From Bog-473 sp963756025 (lineage in GTDB: Bacteria; Actinomycetota; Acidimicrobiia; Acidimicrobiales; RAAP-2): a stretch of DNA of 64,000 nucleotides. A program made the position numbers and the translations under genes. This document shows, piece by piece, positions 9,796-20,304 of this stretch; position 1 is the first letter of the stretch; every line of letters starts with the position of its first letter. The stretch spans positions 434,001-498,000 of the forward strand of contig CAVWMF010000008.1 of the NCBI GenBank assembly GCA_963756025.1, read 5' to 3'. Under the pieces are notes generated by a model that was given only the letters and a program-made list of their open reading frames with translations, did not search any database and was not told the DNA's origin.

Positions 9796-11516
9796 ATGCC
9801 CGACGCGTTCAGCGTTCTCCTCCAACGCCTCCAAACCGCATTCGACACGATCAGCCCCGGGGCCGACCCCGTCCTGCGCGCGTCCGACCGGGCGGACTTC
9901 CAAGCCAACGGCGCGCTGCCGCTGGCCAAGGTGGTCGGGCGCTCGCCCCAGCAGATCGCGGCCGACGTGGTCGCGGCCGCTTCGCTCGACGATCTGTGCG
10001 CCGCGGTCGAGGTCAGCGGGCCGGGTTTCATCAACCTGACCCTTTCGGATGCCTTCGTGGCCGACCAGCTTGCGGCGGTCAGTGCGGACGCCCGCCTGGG
10101 GGTGGCCGCCACCAGCGCCCCGCAGACGATGGTGATCGACTATTCGGGCCCCAACGTGGCCAAGGAAATGCATGTGGGCCACCTGCGCAGCACGGTGATC
10201 GGTGACTCGCTGGCCCGGGTCCTGAGCTTCCTGGGCCATGAGGTGCTGCGCGAGAACCACATCGGGGACTGGGGCACGCCGTTCGGCATGCTGATCGAGC
10301 ACCTGATCGACGTGGGCGGTGCTGCCTCCGCCGAGTCCTTCAGCGTGCGCGACCTCAACGAGTTCTACGCCCAGGCGCGCCTCCACTTCGACCGTGACCC
10401 CGCATTCGGCGAACGCTGCCGCCAGCGGGTGGTGCTCCTCCAGGGGGGGACCCCGAGACCCTGCGCCTCTGGGAGATCTTCGTGGCCGAGAGCCTGCGCC
10501 ACATCGACGAGGTCTACGGGATGCTCGGGGTGCTCCTGACCGACGACGACGTGGCCGGTGAGAGCTCGTACAACCCTCTGCTCGACGTGGTCGTCGACGA
10601 ACTGGGCGCGCAGGGCCTGCTGGTCGAGGATGACGGCGCGCTCTGTGTCTTTCCCGAGGGCTTCACCAACCGGCAGGGAGATCCGCTCCCGTTGATCGTG
10701 CGCAAGTCGGATGGGGGCTACGGCTACCCCGCGACGGATCTTGCCTGCATCCGTGACCGCACACAACGACGCGGCGCCACCACGCTGGTCTACGTCGTCG
10801 GAGCCGAGCAGGCGCTCCACCTGCGCCTCGTGTTCGCCGTCGCCCGCCTCGCCGGCTATCTGCCCGACGCGTCGGAGGCGGTGCATGTCGGCTTCGGACT
10901 CATCCTGGGTGCCGGTGGCAAGAAGCTGGCCAGCCGGAGCGGGGATTCCGAGCGCCTCATCGACCTGCTGGCCGAAGGGGTGACCCGGGCGAACGCCTCC
11001 ATGGCCGAGCGCCCGAGCGATCTCAGCGCCGAGCAGCGGGCCCGGGTGGCTCGTTCCCTCGGCATCGGCGCGGTCAAGTACGCCGACCTGTCGACGGAGC
11101 GGATGCGCGACTACGTCTTCGACTGGGACCGCATGTTGGCCTTCGAAGGCAATACCGGCCCGTACCTGCAGTACGCGCATGCCCGCATCCGTTCGATCTT
11201 CCGGAGGGCGGAGATGCCACCGCCCCCACCAGGGACCCCCTCGATGGTGGGTGAACCCGCCGAGCGCGCCCTGGCGCTGCAGCTGCTCGGCTTCTCGGCC
11301 GCCGTCGAGGCGACGGCGGAGGCGTACAGCCCGGCCAAGCTCTGCACGTACCTGTTCGACCTGGCCTCGTCGTTCACCACCTTCTACGAGGCATGCCGGG
11401 TCCTGGTCGACGACGAGGCGGTGCGGACGTCACGCCTGGCGCTCTGCGACCTGACGGCACGGGTGCTCGCCCAGGGACTCTCGCTGCTCGGCATGGAGGC
11501 CCCGGACCAGATGTGA
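9796..11516 (+). CDS. argS: Arginyl-tRNA synthetase, one frameshift
   Basis: Class I aminoacyl-tRNA synthetase charging tRNA-Arg, about 573 residues. It has the ArgS N-terminal domain, the HIGH-like motif in GPNVAKEMHVGHLRSTVIGD (near residues 116-135), and a KMSKS-loop equivalent GAGGKKLASRSGD. The C-terminal anticodon-binding DALR domain includes GNTGPYLQYAHARI and ends LSLLGMEAPDQM. The frame breaks near 10447 in a run of seven G: with eight G the text reads LLQGGDPETLRLWEIFVAESL, so one base is missing from a homopolymer. ATG 9796 is preferred; a GTG five codons upstream is possible. In many Actinobacteria argS is followed directly by lysA, but here lysA is 48 kb away. Confidence 0.92.
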
Positions 11517-11542
11517 GGACAGGGCCCCGCACCGCCCCGCGC

Positions 11543-11578
11543 ATTGGACGTCGCGGGAGCGGAATTGGACGTCGCGGG
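11543..11578 (+). repeat. Two direct copies of ATTGGACGTCGCGGG
   Basis: The 15-base word occurs at 11543-11557 and again at 11564-11578, a 21-bp period equal to two helical turns. It sits about 100 bp upstream of the SDR gene. Spacing on one DNA face suggests a tandem operator, but no regulator is known. Confidence 0.4.
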
Positions 11579-11675
11579 GGCACGCCCTATCCTCTGGCCG
11601 GCACAGCTCGAACAGGCCCAGGTGGGGCCGATGCGACAGCCCCGGCCTGGGGCTCATGAAGGAGTCGAAGAACTG

Positions 11676-12453
11676 ATGGATCTGAACGGCACGTCTGCGA
11701 TCGTCACCGGCGGGGCGTCGGGACTGGGGGCGGCGACCTCCCGGGCCCTGGCAGCACGGGGCGTCCGCGTCGTCGTGGCCGACCTGCAGGAGGACAAGGG
11801 CACCGAGCTGGCGAAGGAGATCGGGGGCATCTTCGCGCCGACCGACGTGACCAACACGGAGCACGTCATCGCCGCCGTGGAAGCGGCCATCGAGATGGCG
11901 ACCCTTGAAGTCCCTCGTGAACTGCGCCGGGATCGGGTGGGCGGCCCGTACCATCGGCCGCGACGGTGACTACGCCTCGGCCCATGATCTGGACGCGTAC
12001 CGGAGGGTGATCGAGATCAACCTCATCGGAACGTACAACTGCATACGGCTGGCCGCGACCAAAATGAGCCTCAACGACCCCGACGAGGATGGCGCCCGGG
12101 GTGCCATCGTGAACACGGCCTCCGCCGCGGCCGAGGACGGCCAGATCGGCCAGGCGGCCTACTCGTCGTCCAAGGGGGGCATCGTCGGCATGACACTCCC
12201 CGTCGCGCGCGACCTGGCGGTGGTCGGCATCCGGATCAACACGATCCTCCCGGGCCTGATCGACACACCGATCTACGGCGCCTTCGAGGATGCCGACGCG
12301 TTCAAGGCGAAGTTGGCCAAGGACGTCCTCTTTCCGAACCGCCTCGGGCATCCGGCCGAGTTCGCCTCGCTGGCCGTCGAATTGCTGGCGAACTCGTACA
12401 TGAACGCGGAATCGGTCCGCATCGATGCCGGCATCCGGATGCCGCCCAAGTAG
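11676..12453 (+). CDS. Short-chain dehydrogenase, HSD10/3-hydroxyacyl-CoA type, one frameshift
   Basis: SDR of about 258 residues. The NAD-binding motif is TGGASGLGAATSRALA, followed by D in VVVADLQ (NAD preference), LVNCAGIGWA (the NAG-equivalent), SAAAEDGQIGQAAYSSSK (catalytic Ser plus Tyr-x-x-x-Lys), and PGLIDTP. The layout and the loop between LVNCAGI and the catalytic Ser resemble type II 3-hydroxyacyl-CoA dehydrogenases, so a beta-oxidation role is likely. One extra T near 11903 breaks the frame; without it the text reads EMATLKSLVNCAGIGW. Start is the ATG at 11676. The gene converges with the desaturase with 13 bp between. Confidence 0.82.
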
Positions 12454-12466
12454 AGCGGGAGCTGCT

Positions 12467-13449
12467 TCAGGTGCCCGGGGCCGGAACGGGCGCCGGCTCG
12501 TCGGCGCCCGAGAGGGCCCGCCAGAGCGCCCGGTACGTCGGGTACGTCAAGGCGTCGTTCACGTAACCGGCCCGCTCCAGTTCGGCGTGGAAGGCGGGAA
12601 GGTTCCGCCACGGCACGCCCATGTCGACATGGTGGGCCAGATGCCAACCCGTGTGGTACGGGACGAACCAGAAGCGGGCCGCCAGGGACTGTCGCACGTT
12701 GTGGGTCGTGGCCCGGCGGTCCTTGTTGCGCTCCATCCCGCCGTGTTCGGCGATGGAGCGCAGGCGGTTGATGACGCGCCATTGGGTCATCCAGGGGAGC
12801 CACCACAGCAACGGGATAGATCCACCAGCGCCCGGTGGCCAACCACGACACCGGCCCACAGCACCGCCTGGACGCCGAAAATGGAGAGCCCGATGCGCCG
12901 GAACCGCGACGTCCCGGTGTTCTTGATCAGAGGGCTGAAGTTCTTCCAACCGGAGATGCCCACGGCGTCGCGCCAGAGGCGGCGGCGCAGGGCGGCCCGG
13001 GTGCAGGGGTAGGGACGGTAGAAGGCGAGATCAGGCTCAGCGGGACCGAATTCGTCCTTGTGGTGGGCGAAGTGCACTCTCCGGTAGAGCTGGATCGGGG
13101 TGAAGACCGGGTAGGCGATGATCCACGTGCCGATCCAGTCGTTCCACTTCTTGCTGGTGAACAGGAGCTTGTGGGCCGCCTCGTGCATGAGGATGGCGAA
13201 GCGGGCGAACATCGGTCCCATGAGCGCGAAGGCGAGGAGATAGGCCCACCACGTGTTCAGCCAGGAGGCCCCGCCGACGAGGACCACGACGTAGAGCCAT
13301 ACCGACACGACGGTCCAGGCGTTGCGCACGTTGTCGATGTGCCGCAAGGCCGGGCGCAGCTCGGGGATCGCCATGCCGTTGGCCAGGAGCCGTTCACTCG
13401 GGAGGACGTCGGGTCGGGCCGACGCGTCCGGCACCATGGTGGTGGCCAT
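12467..13449 (-). CDS. Membrane fatty acid desaturase-like protein, two frameshifts
   Basis: An integral membrane di-iron desaturase or hydroxylase. The three histidine boxes are visible: HEAAHKLLF, HFAHHKDEF and WHLAHHVDMG. Hydrophobic segments lie around VSVWLYVVVLVGGASWL and WWAYLLAFALMGPMFA before the first box, and another pair falls in the region where the frame breaks. Two indels between about 12800 and 12840 separate AVLWAGVV from WMTQWRVINRLRSIAEHGGM. Start is the ATG at 13449. It is divergently arranged with a PaaX-type regulator, with an inverted repeat between them, so it may be controlled by that protein. Confidence 0.75.
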
Positions 13450-13456
13450 GGGGTGA

Positions 13457-13494
13457 TATTACTATATTCTGTCAAGTGATACAACAAAGTAATA
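13457..13494. promoter_or_regulatory. Inverted repeat between desaturase and PaaX-type genes
   Basis: TATTACT at 13457-13463 and AGTAATA at 13488-13494 are exact inverted copies, 24 bp apart, in the only AT-rich stretch here. It lies between the two divergent starts; the right arm is just inside the PaaX-type frame if its GTG start at 13476 is used. A likely operator of the regulator. Confidence 0.45.
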
Positions 13495-14223
13495 AGCCCT
13501 TCACGGCCCGATCGGTGCTGGCCAGCGCTCTCTTGGGCATGGATCCGCCCGAGTTGCCGGTGGCCCAACTGGTCCGTTTGACCGGCCTGTTCGGCACTCA
13601 GCGCGAACCGGGCCCGGGTTGCCCTGAGCCGCATGGTGGCCGCAGGGGAGGCCACCACCGACGGTGCGGGAACGTACCGCCTCAGCGGGCATCTACGCGA
13701 GCGCCAGGAGCGCCAGGTCGGCCAGCCGCTCGGGTGTGACGACCCCCTACACGGGGCGGTGGTGGTTGGCCGTGGTCACCACCGCGGGCAGTACGGCGGA
13801 GGTCCGGACGGCCCGCCGCCGGGGCCTGTCGTTCGCCCGACTGGCCGAGTTGCGCGAGGGGGTGTGGATGCGCCCGGACAACCTCACCGTCCACCTTCCC
13901 GACGAGATCGGCCGGGACGTGGAGTTGATGACCGCCCACCCTCCGGAGCCGGCGCGCCTGGTGGACCGCTTGTGGGATCTCCGAGGTTGGTCGGCCCGGG
14001 CGGACGAACTGCTGGACGGACTGGCCACCTTGGCCCCTGACCGCCCCGACGCGCTGGCGCCGGGATTCGAGCTCTCGGCCTCGGTCCTGCGTCACCTCCA
14101 GGCGGACCCCCTCCTGCCCGAAGAGCTCCTCCCCGTGCGCTGGCCGGGCCGGCGGCTACGAGAGGACTACCGCGTTGGGATGCCCGCTACAGGTCGACCC
14201 TGTGGGAATGGAGCCGGGCCTGA
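13476..14223 (+). CDS. PaaX family transcriptional regulator, three frameshifts
   Basis: About 248 residues when the frame is corrected. The N-terminal winged-helix part reads FTARSVLASALLGMDPPELPVAQLVRLTGLFG and, in another frame, RVALSRMVAAGE with GTYRLSGHLRERQERQ. The middle domain is YTGRWWLAVV, GLSFARLAELREGVWMRPDNL, and the C-terminal part ends LPEELLPVRWPGRRLREDYR, WDARYRSTLWEWSRA. That order and the FxxLRxGVWxRPDNL text are typical of PaaX, the phenylacetyl-CoA-responsive repressor, and its relatives. Indels near 13605, 13715 and 14174 break the frame. Its stop lies only 1 bp from the end of the converging ABC gene. The effector is unknown. Confidence 0.7.
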
Positions 14224-14224
14224 C

Positions 14225-16142
14225 TCAGGCGGCGTGGGACTGGGAGATCCAGGTGGCGTACATCTCGGCGTAGTGACCGCCGAGGGCGAGGAGGTCGGCG
14301 TGGGACCCGACCTCCAACAGGCGACCGTCGCCGACGACCACGATCCGGTCGGCCCGCATGGCGGTCGACAGGCGGTGGGCGATGAGCACCGCCGTGCGTT
14401 GCTGGAGGAGCACGTCGAGAGCGGCTTCGATCATCGTCTCGGATTGCAGATCGAGATTGGAAGTGGCTTCGTCCAGCACGAGGACCCGGGGCTGGGCCAT
14501 GAACGCGCGGGCCAAGGCGACGAGTTGGCGCTCTCCCGATGAGAGGGATTGGCCACGCTCGTGCACGGCCGTGTCGAGGCCAAAGGGGAGGCGGGCGATG
14601 AGGTCGGTGAGACCGACCTGGTGCACGGCCTCCCACACCTCGTCGTCGGGCGCGTCGGGACGGGCGAAGGAAATGTTGTCGCGGATCGAACCGGCGAAGA
14701 GGAACGGCTCTTGGGGAACCACGCCGAGCTGGCTCCGCAGGGATTGCAACGTGACCGTGCGCAGGTCGTAGCCGTCGATCAGCACGCGGCCCGACGTCGG
14801 ATCGTAGAAACGGGTCACCAACTTGGCCATCGTCGACTTGCCCGCCCCGGTCGCTCCGACGAAGGCCACCGTCTCGCCGGGGGCGATGGTCAGTGTGACG
14901 TCTTCCAACACGGGGACGGCGGGGTCGTACCCGAACGAGACCTGGTCGAAGCGGATCTCTCCGCGTATGGACGGCAGCTCGACGGCATCGACAGGCTCGG
15001 TGACCGTGGGCTCGGTGTCGAGGAGCACGCGCAGCTTGAGGATCGAGGCCTGGCCCTGCTGGTAGGAGTTGTATTGCTGGACGAGGAGCTGGATCGGTTG
15101 GAAGAACCGGTTCACGAAGAGGAAGAACGTGGTCAACTGGCCGATGAGCAGCTCGTGGTGGATGACCATGTACCCGCCCACGGCCAAGACGACCGCTTGA
15201 CCGATGACGCCGAGGAGCTGCGAGCCGGGGCCGTAGACACCGTTGATGCGCCCCGTGTAGTAGTTCGCGTCGCGGTATTTGCCGACCACGTTTCGATGGT
15301 GGATCACGTTGTAGCGCTGCCGGTTGTGGGCTGTCACGATGCGCACACCCTGCAGGCTCTCCGAAAGGTCGGCCAGCACGAGCGCGATGCCGTCGCGCAC
15401 CTTGTCGTAGCCGCGCTCGGAGGCTCGCTTGAACCAGATTGACATGGCGAAGAGCACAGGCATCACCACGACGATGGTGATGAAGGCAAGTTTCACATTG
15501 GTCGTGAAGAGGAAGACGGCGATGACGATCATCGTCAACCCTTGAATGGCGAATTGCGCCAGGCCGTCCTGGAGTAACTGCTGCAGGTTCTCGATGTCGC
15601 TCGTCATCCGGCTCATGACGACGCCCGCCTTCTCCTCGGTGAAGAAGTCGAGCGAAAGGCGTTGCAGGTGCCGGAAGATGGTGACCCGCAGGTCGTTCAT
15701 GACCCAGGAGGCGAGCCGTCCGGTCACCCGGACCTGACCCCACTGCGCCGCGGCCGAGACGATGACCGAGGCCAGATAGACGCCGGCGATGAGCACGACC
15801 ACCTTGAAGTCTTCATGGCCGGGGGTCATCCCGTCGTCGATGGCAAGACCGGTCAGCCACGGACCGAGTTGTGTCGTCACTCCGATCACGACCACCAGCG
15901 CCAGGGCCAGGGCCAACATGCCGGGGTACACCATGAGGAGACCGCGCAGGCTCAGTCTGCCGCTTCTCGTCCGGCGAAGCTTGTTGGGAGAATGTGATGG
16001 TGGACTCGCCATGGTCCGGCTCCTTGGCCAACAACAGGTCGACACCGGCTTGGAGCTCGTGGGGGATCCCACCGAACGGAAGTCCGGGCTGCGCCGCCCC
16101 CGGGGGGCCACCACCGCCGATCCCGGGCCCGCCGCCGAACAT
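14225..16142 (-). CDS. ABC exporter, fused membrane and ATPase domains (second of pair), one frameshift
   Basis: A type IV ABC half-transporter of about 639 residues with six membrane segments, then an ATPase. Walker A is GATGAGKST, the signature LSSGERQ and Walker B VLVLDEAT, with H-loop IAHRLST. The N-terminus, MFGGGPGIGGGGPPG, is a glycine-rich cytosolic tail in a different frame from the rest; an indel near 15985 joins it to RTRSGRLSLRGLLMVYPGML. Its ATG overlaps the stop of the previous gene (ATGA), so the two are translationally coupled and probably form a heterodimer. Genes of this pair next to a MarR regulator usually export drugs or lipids. Confidence 0.85.
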
Positions 16143-18153
16143 CAGCGACCCCCCGTCACGCGGAAGCCGGCGTCGAGGTCGTCCGCGGCCTCGGCCGCTT
16201 CCTCCTCATCGACCGCGGCGGCCTGCGCCAAGATCTCCGAGTACAGCGGGGTCGAGGCCAGGAGCTCGACGTGGGTGCCGTCGGCGACGATCCGCCCGCC
16301 GTCGAGCAGCACGACCCGATCCGCCAGGCTGATGGTCGAGAGGCGGTGCGCCACGATCAGGGTGGTCCGGTCCTCCATGAGCACGCGCAGCCCGGAGTGG
16401 ATCCTCTGTTCCACCTTCACGTCGATGGCGCTGGTGGCGTCATCGAGGATGAGGATGGGCGGGTTGATCAGAAGGGCCCGGGCGATGGCGATGCGTTGGC
16501 GCTGCCCACCGGAGAGTGTGTACCCGCGTTCGCCGACCACGGTGTCGTACCCCTCGGCCAGCTGTCCGATGAATCCGTCGGCACCGGCCGCCGTGGCGGC
16601 TGCGATGACCTCATCGTCGGCGGCGTCGGGACGCCCGTACGCGATGTTGTCGCGGATGGAGACGGAGAACAGGAAGGGCTCGTCGAGCACCACCCCGATG
16701 TTGGCCCGCAGGCTCGTCGAGTGTGAGGTCGCGCACGTCGTGGCCGTCGACCAGGACTGCGCCCTCGGTGACGTCGTAGAACCGGGCCATGAGCCGCGCC
16801 ACGGTGGATTTGCCGCTGCCGGTCCGTCCGACAAGTGCAACGGTCTCACCCGAACGCAGATGGAGGTTGAAGTCGGAGAGCACGTCGGGGTTCCCGCCGT
16901 CTTCGACCGAGAGGGCGACCCGACTGGCGGTGCCGTAGGCGAAGGACGCGTGGTCGAAGCGGACATCACCGGTGCTGTCGACGAGGTCGATCGCCCCGGG
17001 CCGGTCGACGATCGTGGCCTTCTCGTCGAGTATCTCGTAGATGCGCTCGGCCGAGGCGGCGGCACGCTGGCCCATCATGATCAACATGCCGAGCATCATG
17101 AACGGCGCCTGCATCATCAGGAGGTAGATGTTGAACTTGAGGATCGCCCCCAACTCGAGTTGACCGTGAATGACCAGGTAGCCCCCGAGCACGAGGACGA
17201 AGACGAGCCCCACCTGGGACAGGTTCTGGATCAATGGAGAGAAGCGGGCGCGCAGGTCGGCATCCTTGACGTAGGCCCACTGCACTTTGTCGGCCGCGGT
17301 CGCCATCTTCCTGAGCTGTTGCTCCTCGGCCGCGAACGACTTGACCACGCGCACGCCATTGGTGTTCTCATCGACCACGGTGGCCACGTCGGCCAAGCGG
17401 GATTGGATCATCCACGACACGGGAAAGAGCTTCTTGCGCATGCGCACGCCGCTCCAGTAGATGAGCGGCATGGTGGCCATCGCCACGAAGGCCAGCGGCA
17501 CGCTCGTGGCGAGCATGTAGCCGAAGGCCACGACAGCAATGGAGCATTGGACGACGATCAGCGGGGCGAAGGTGAGGTACATCTGCACGGAGCGGATGTC
17601 CGAATTGGCGCGCGAGATGAGCTGACCCGACTGCACGCGGTCGTAGAACGGGAAGGACATCCGGGTGAGGTGCTCATAGATGCTGTTGCGCAGGTCGTAC
17701 TCGATGTCGTACGCCACCTTGAACAGCGACGTCCGCGAGAAGTACCCGGCGATGGCGCCGATGACGCCCAGGGCCAGAATCCAGTAGACGTAGAAACGAC
17801 AGGGGGACCGTCGGGTGCGGACCGAGCGAGTTGTCGATGGCATCGCTGAGGAATTGGGGGATCTGCAACTGCAGCACCAGGCCCACGAACGACAGGATGA
17901 GGGCGACGAGGAAGTGTCCCTTGTGCGACTTGACGATCGGGTAGGCCCGCCTGATCCACGTCTTCGTGGTGTCGGGGTCGACACCGGCTTTCGGCGGCTT
18001 GTAAGCGCTCGTGACCCCCATCGGCACGTAGGCGGCGAGCGGATGGAGAAGTGCCTCGGAGGCGAGCGCTTCCTTGGCCGTCGCCGCCATCGTCGCGTCG
18101 CCGCCGTCGTCCTCGAAGGCGCCGTCGGCGATCTGATGCTCGGTCGTGCTCAC
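16142..18153 (-). CDS. ABC exporter, fused membrane and ATPase domains (first of pair), two frameshifts
   Basis: About 670 residues. After an acidic cytosolic leader come membrane segments (FLVALILSFVGLVLQL, YWILALGVIGAIAGYF, LVFVLVLGGYLVI) and the ATPase: Walker A GRTGSGKST, signature LSGGQRQ, Walker B ILILDDATSA, H-loop VAHRLST. Walker B ends in Asp-Asp rather than Asp-Glu, which in heterodimeric exporters marks the degenerate ATP site; the partner has Asp-Glu. Indels near 16722 and 17812 break the frame. Start is a GTG at 18153 that overlaps the stop of the MarR gene (GTGA), making a tightly packed three-gene operon. Confidence 0.85.
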
Positions 18154-18629
18154 TGGGACTTCCGGGCCTGGTGGAAATTGGCCAGCGCCTGCCCCCACAA
18201 CTCGAGGGAGCGCAGGACCATCGCACCGTCCTCGTCGGGGAGGTAGGCGGCGATCGAGGCCAGGTAGGCGTCGACCGCGCGGTCGGCCTCCGCCACTGTC
18301 CGCGCCCCGTCATCGGTCAGGCGAAGTGCGATACGGCGTCGGTCACCCTCCTCGTGCCGGCGGTCGACCAGGCCCTTGGCCAACAGGCCGTCGATGATGG
18401 CGGTGACGGAGGAGGGGCGGACGGCCAGACGTCCGGCCAGTCCCGAGGCGGCGGCAGAGCCCTCGGCCAGAATGCCCAGGACCCGGTACTGGGGCAGGGT
18501 CAGGTCCATCTGCGCCAAGGCGAACTCGACCCGCTTGGACAGCCACGCAGTGACCCGCCCGTAGGTCCCGAGACTCGGCCCGTCACCGATTGGTCGCGTG
18601 GTCGTCGCGGTGGCGTGCGAAAAAGTCAT
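18150..18629 (-). CDS. MarR family regulator of the ABC exporter
   Basis: A 159-residue winged-helix repressor. The MarR core is visible: LTLPQYRVLGILAEG, SSVTAIIDGLLAKGLVDRR (recognition helix) and the wing EEGDRRRIALRLTDDG. It is the first gene of an operon with the two ABC genes; its stop overlaps the next start. A perfect 17-bp palindrome lies 15 bp upstream of its ATG, which is the usual place for autoregulation by MarR proteins. It is intact despite lying in the indel-rich region. The ligand is presumably a substrate of the exporter. Confidence 0.9.
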   Translation of the reverse strand: MTFSHATATTTRPIGDGPSLGTYGRVTAWLSKRVEFALAQMDLTLPQYRVLGILAEGSAAASGLAGRLAVRPSSVTAIIDGLLAKGLVDRRHEEGDRRRIALRLTDDGARTVAEADRAVDAYLASIAAYLPDEDGAMVLRSLELWGQALANFHQARKSQ

Positions 18630-19101
18630 TTAGACCATCATACAGTTAGAGCCTCTAACTACGAACGCGCGCGAGTTCCACTCGGGGTCGAGTTGACGCA
18701 GGAAAAGGGCGCAGCGCTGCTCTTCTTCGACTTCGCCGATCGCGGCGGCCGCGGTCTCGAGGGCGTGGAGTGAACGCAGGAAGCCCCGATTCGACAGATG
18801 ACGCCAGCGCACGTAGCCCGAACCCCGCCATCCGGCGGCCCGCAGGGAATCGAGGCCACGGTGGTAGCCGACCCGGGCGAAGGCGTATTGATCGATAGGA
18901 GCCTCCGCCAGCTCGGCCAGGGTGGCCCAGGCCTGGAGGCACCGGGGGTCAGCGGCGGCGACGGCCGACACCGCGGCCCGCCGCTCGGCCGGGGGGAGCG
19001 ACGAGCGCGGCACGGAGCGCCTCATCCAGTTCGGCGCTGATCGGGTCCAGCACGGTCTCGGGGCTCCCACTGGTGAATTGGACGGAGTGTTCGGTGGCCA
19101 T
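18630..19101 (-). CDS. DUF3151 family protein, one frameshift
   Basis: About 157 residues of an actinobacterial family with no known function. The family text is clear: QAWATLAELA, FARVGYHRGLDSLRAAGWRGSGYVRW, NRGFLRSLHALETAAAAIGE and RCALFLRQLDPEW. The true N-terminus (MATEHSVQFTSGSPETVL) lies in another frame; six C in place of five near 18998 shift it, and correction gives APPAERRAAVSAV. Its stop is directly adjacent to the MarR start, and its final codons overlap the palindromic operator. It may be the first gene of the MarR-ABC-ABC transcript or only a neighbour. Confidence 0.75.
18644..18660. promoter_or_regulatory. 17-bp perfect palindrome, probable MarR operator
   Basis: AGTTAGAG-C-CTCTAACT is an exact palindrome 15 bp before the MarR start. 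It lies inside the last codons of the upstream DUF3151 reading frame, so the operator and the 3' end of that gene share bases. Confidence 0.65.
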
Positions 19102-19174
19102 GACGTCATGTTAGGGATGAGACTCGGGTGGGCGGTCAGCAACATCAGCGAGGAGGCCGCGCGAAGGAGGCTCC

Positions 19175-19548
19175 ATGTTGCAGGGGGAAAGCCTGATGGC
19201 GTTCATACCGGTGAGCGACCTGGCCCGCGCCCAGGAGTTCTACGTCACGAAACTGGGGCTCGCAGTGCGCCACGCCGACGACTACGGGTGCATGTTGCGC
19301 TCGAACGGGACGACGGTGCGCCTGGCGTTGGTCGAGGAGCACGCCGCTCCGCCCTACACCGTGCTGGGCTGGGAGGTGACTGCCATCGACGCGACCGTGG
19401 ACACCATGACCGCAGCCGGCATCAGCTTCCACCGCTACGCCGGGATGGGGCAGGACGAAGCGGGTATCTGGAGCGCTCCGTCGGGGATCGCGTCGCCTGG
19501 TTCGCCGACAGCGAGGGCAACACCTTGTCGCTTACACAGGCGGGCTGA
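19175..19548 (+). CDS. VOC (glyoxalase-like) protein, one frameshift
   Basis: A small VOC-superfamily protein of about 124 residues built of paired beta-alpha-beta-beta-beta units: AFIPVSDLARAQEFYVTKLGL then the second unit ending DRVAWFADSEGNTLSLTQ. The C-terminal FxDxxGNxLxL motif is in another frame; an indel near 19490 joins GIWSAPSG to DRVAWF. An AAGGAGG ribosome binding site ends four bases before the ATG at 19175, supporting this start; an ATG at 19196 is the alternative. Members include metal-dependent dioxygenases, isomerases and drug-binding proteins. No specific function can be named. Confidence 0.72.
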
Positions 19549-19591
19549 AGAATGTCGTCGGTGTCGGCCCGGGCGGTACTGTTCGCCCACT

Positions 19592-20301
19592 GTGGAAACT
19601 GAACCATCGTCGTTCGTCGAACGTCATCCCGGTTTGCAGGGCAGGACGCAGGAGGCGCAGGCCCTGGCCGACGAGTTGCGGCGTCTCATCCGCTTGTCGG
19701 TGAGCGCTGCCCCTCCCCACATGAAACGGCCGAGCTGACGGCGCAACTGGCCGCCGTGGCGGACAGGTTGGAGGCGGCCGTCCCCGCCGTGCCGCTGCCA
19801 CGCTACGCACAGCTCGAAGAAGGTGCTGCCGGAGGATCGTTCATTCAGGAATCCATGCCCTTCGACATCGCCGTCGGTCGTTTCAACCCCTTGGCTCTTC
19901 CCGTCAGGCTCACCGCCGAGCCGCCGAAGGCTCTGGGCCACGCCAGCTTCAACGTGGCCTACGAGGGCGCGCCGGGCTGCGTGCACGGTGGTGCCCTCGC
20001 TGCCGCGTTCGACATCGTCTTTTCCGCCGCCAACACCATTGCGGGGACGAGCGGGCCAACGGTGCGGCTGGACCTGCGGTATCGACGGCCCACGTTGATC
20101 GGCGAAGACATGGTGTTCGAAGGTTGGGTCACCGAGGCCACCGAGCGGCGGGTTTTCAGTGAGGGTCACATCATCCAGGGGGGGATCACCACCGTGGAGG
20201 CCGAGGCCGAGTTCGCCATCTTCGACCAGACACAAGTCGAGCGCATGGCGGCGGGGCGACGAGCCGCATTCGACCACGCCGTGCGCCGCGTGACGGATTG
20301 A
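19592..20301 (+). CDS. Hotdog thioesterase (THEM4-like/PaaI superfamily), one frameshift
   Basis: About 236 residues. The hotdog domain is in the second half: GHASFNVAYEGAPGCVHGGALAAAFD holds the family H-G-G-x-x-A-x-x-x-D/E catalytic helix, followed by VRLDLRYRRPTLIGED. The first 45 residues, a helical leader with ELRRLIRLSVSAA, lie in another frame. A missing C in a run near 19718 breaks it, and restoring one base joins ETAELTAQLAAVADRLEAAV. Start is a GTG at 19592. It lies 3 bp before the next thioesterase, so the two are one operon. The likely substrate is an acyl-CoA. Confidence 0.75.
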
Positions 20302-20304
20302 CGC

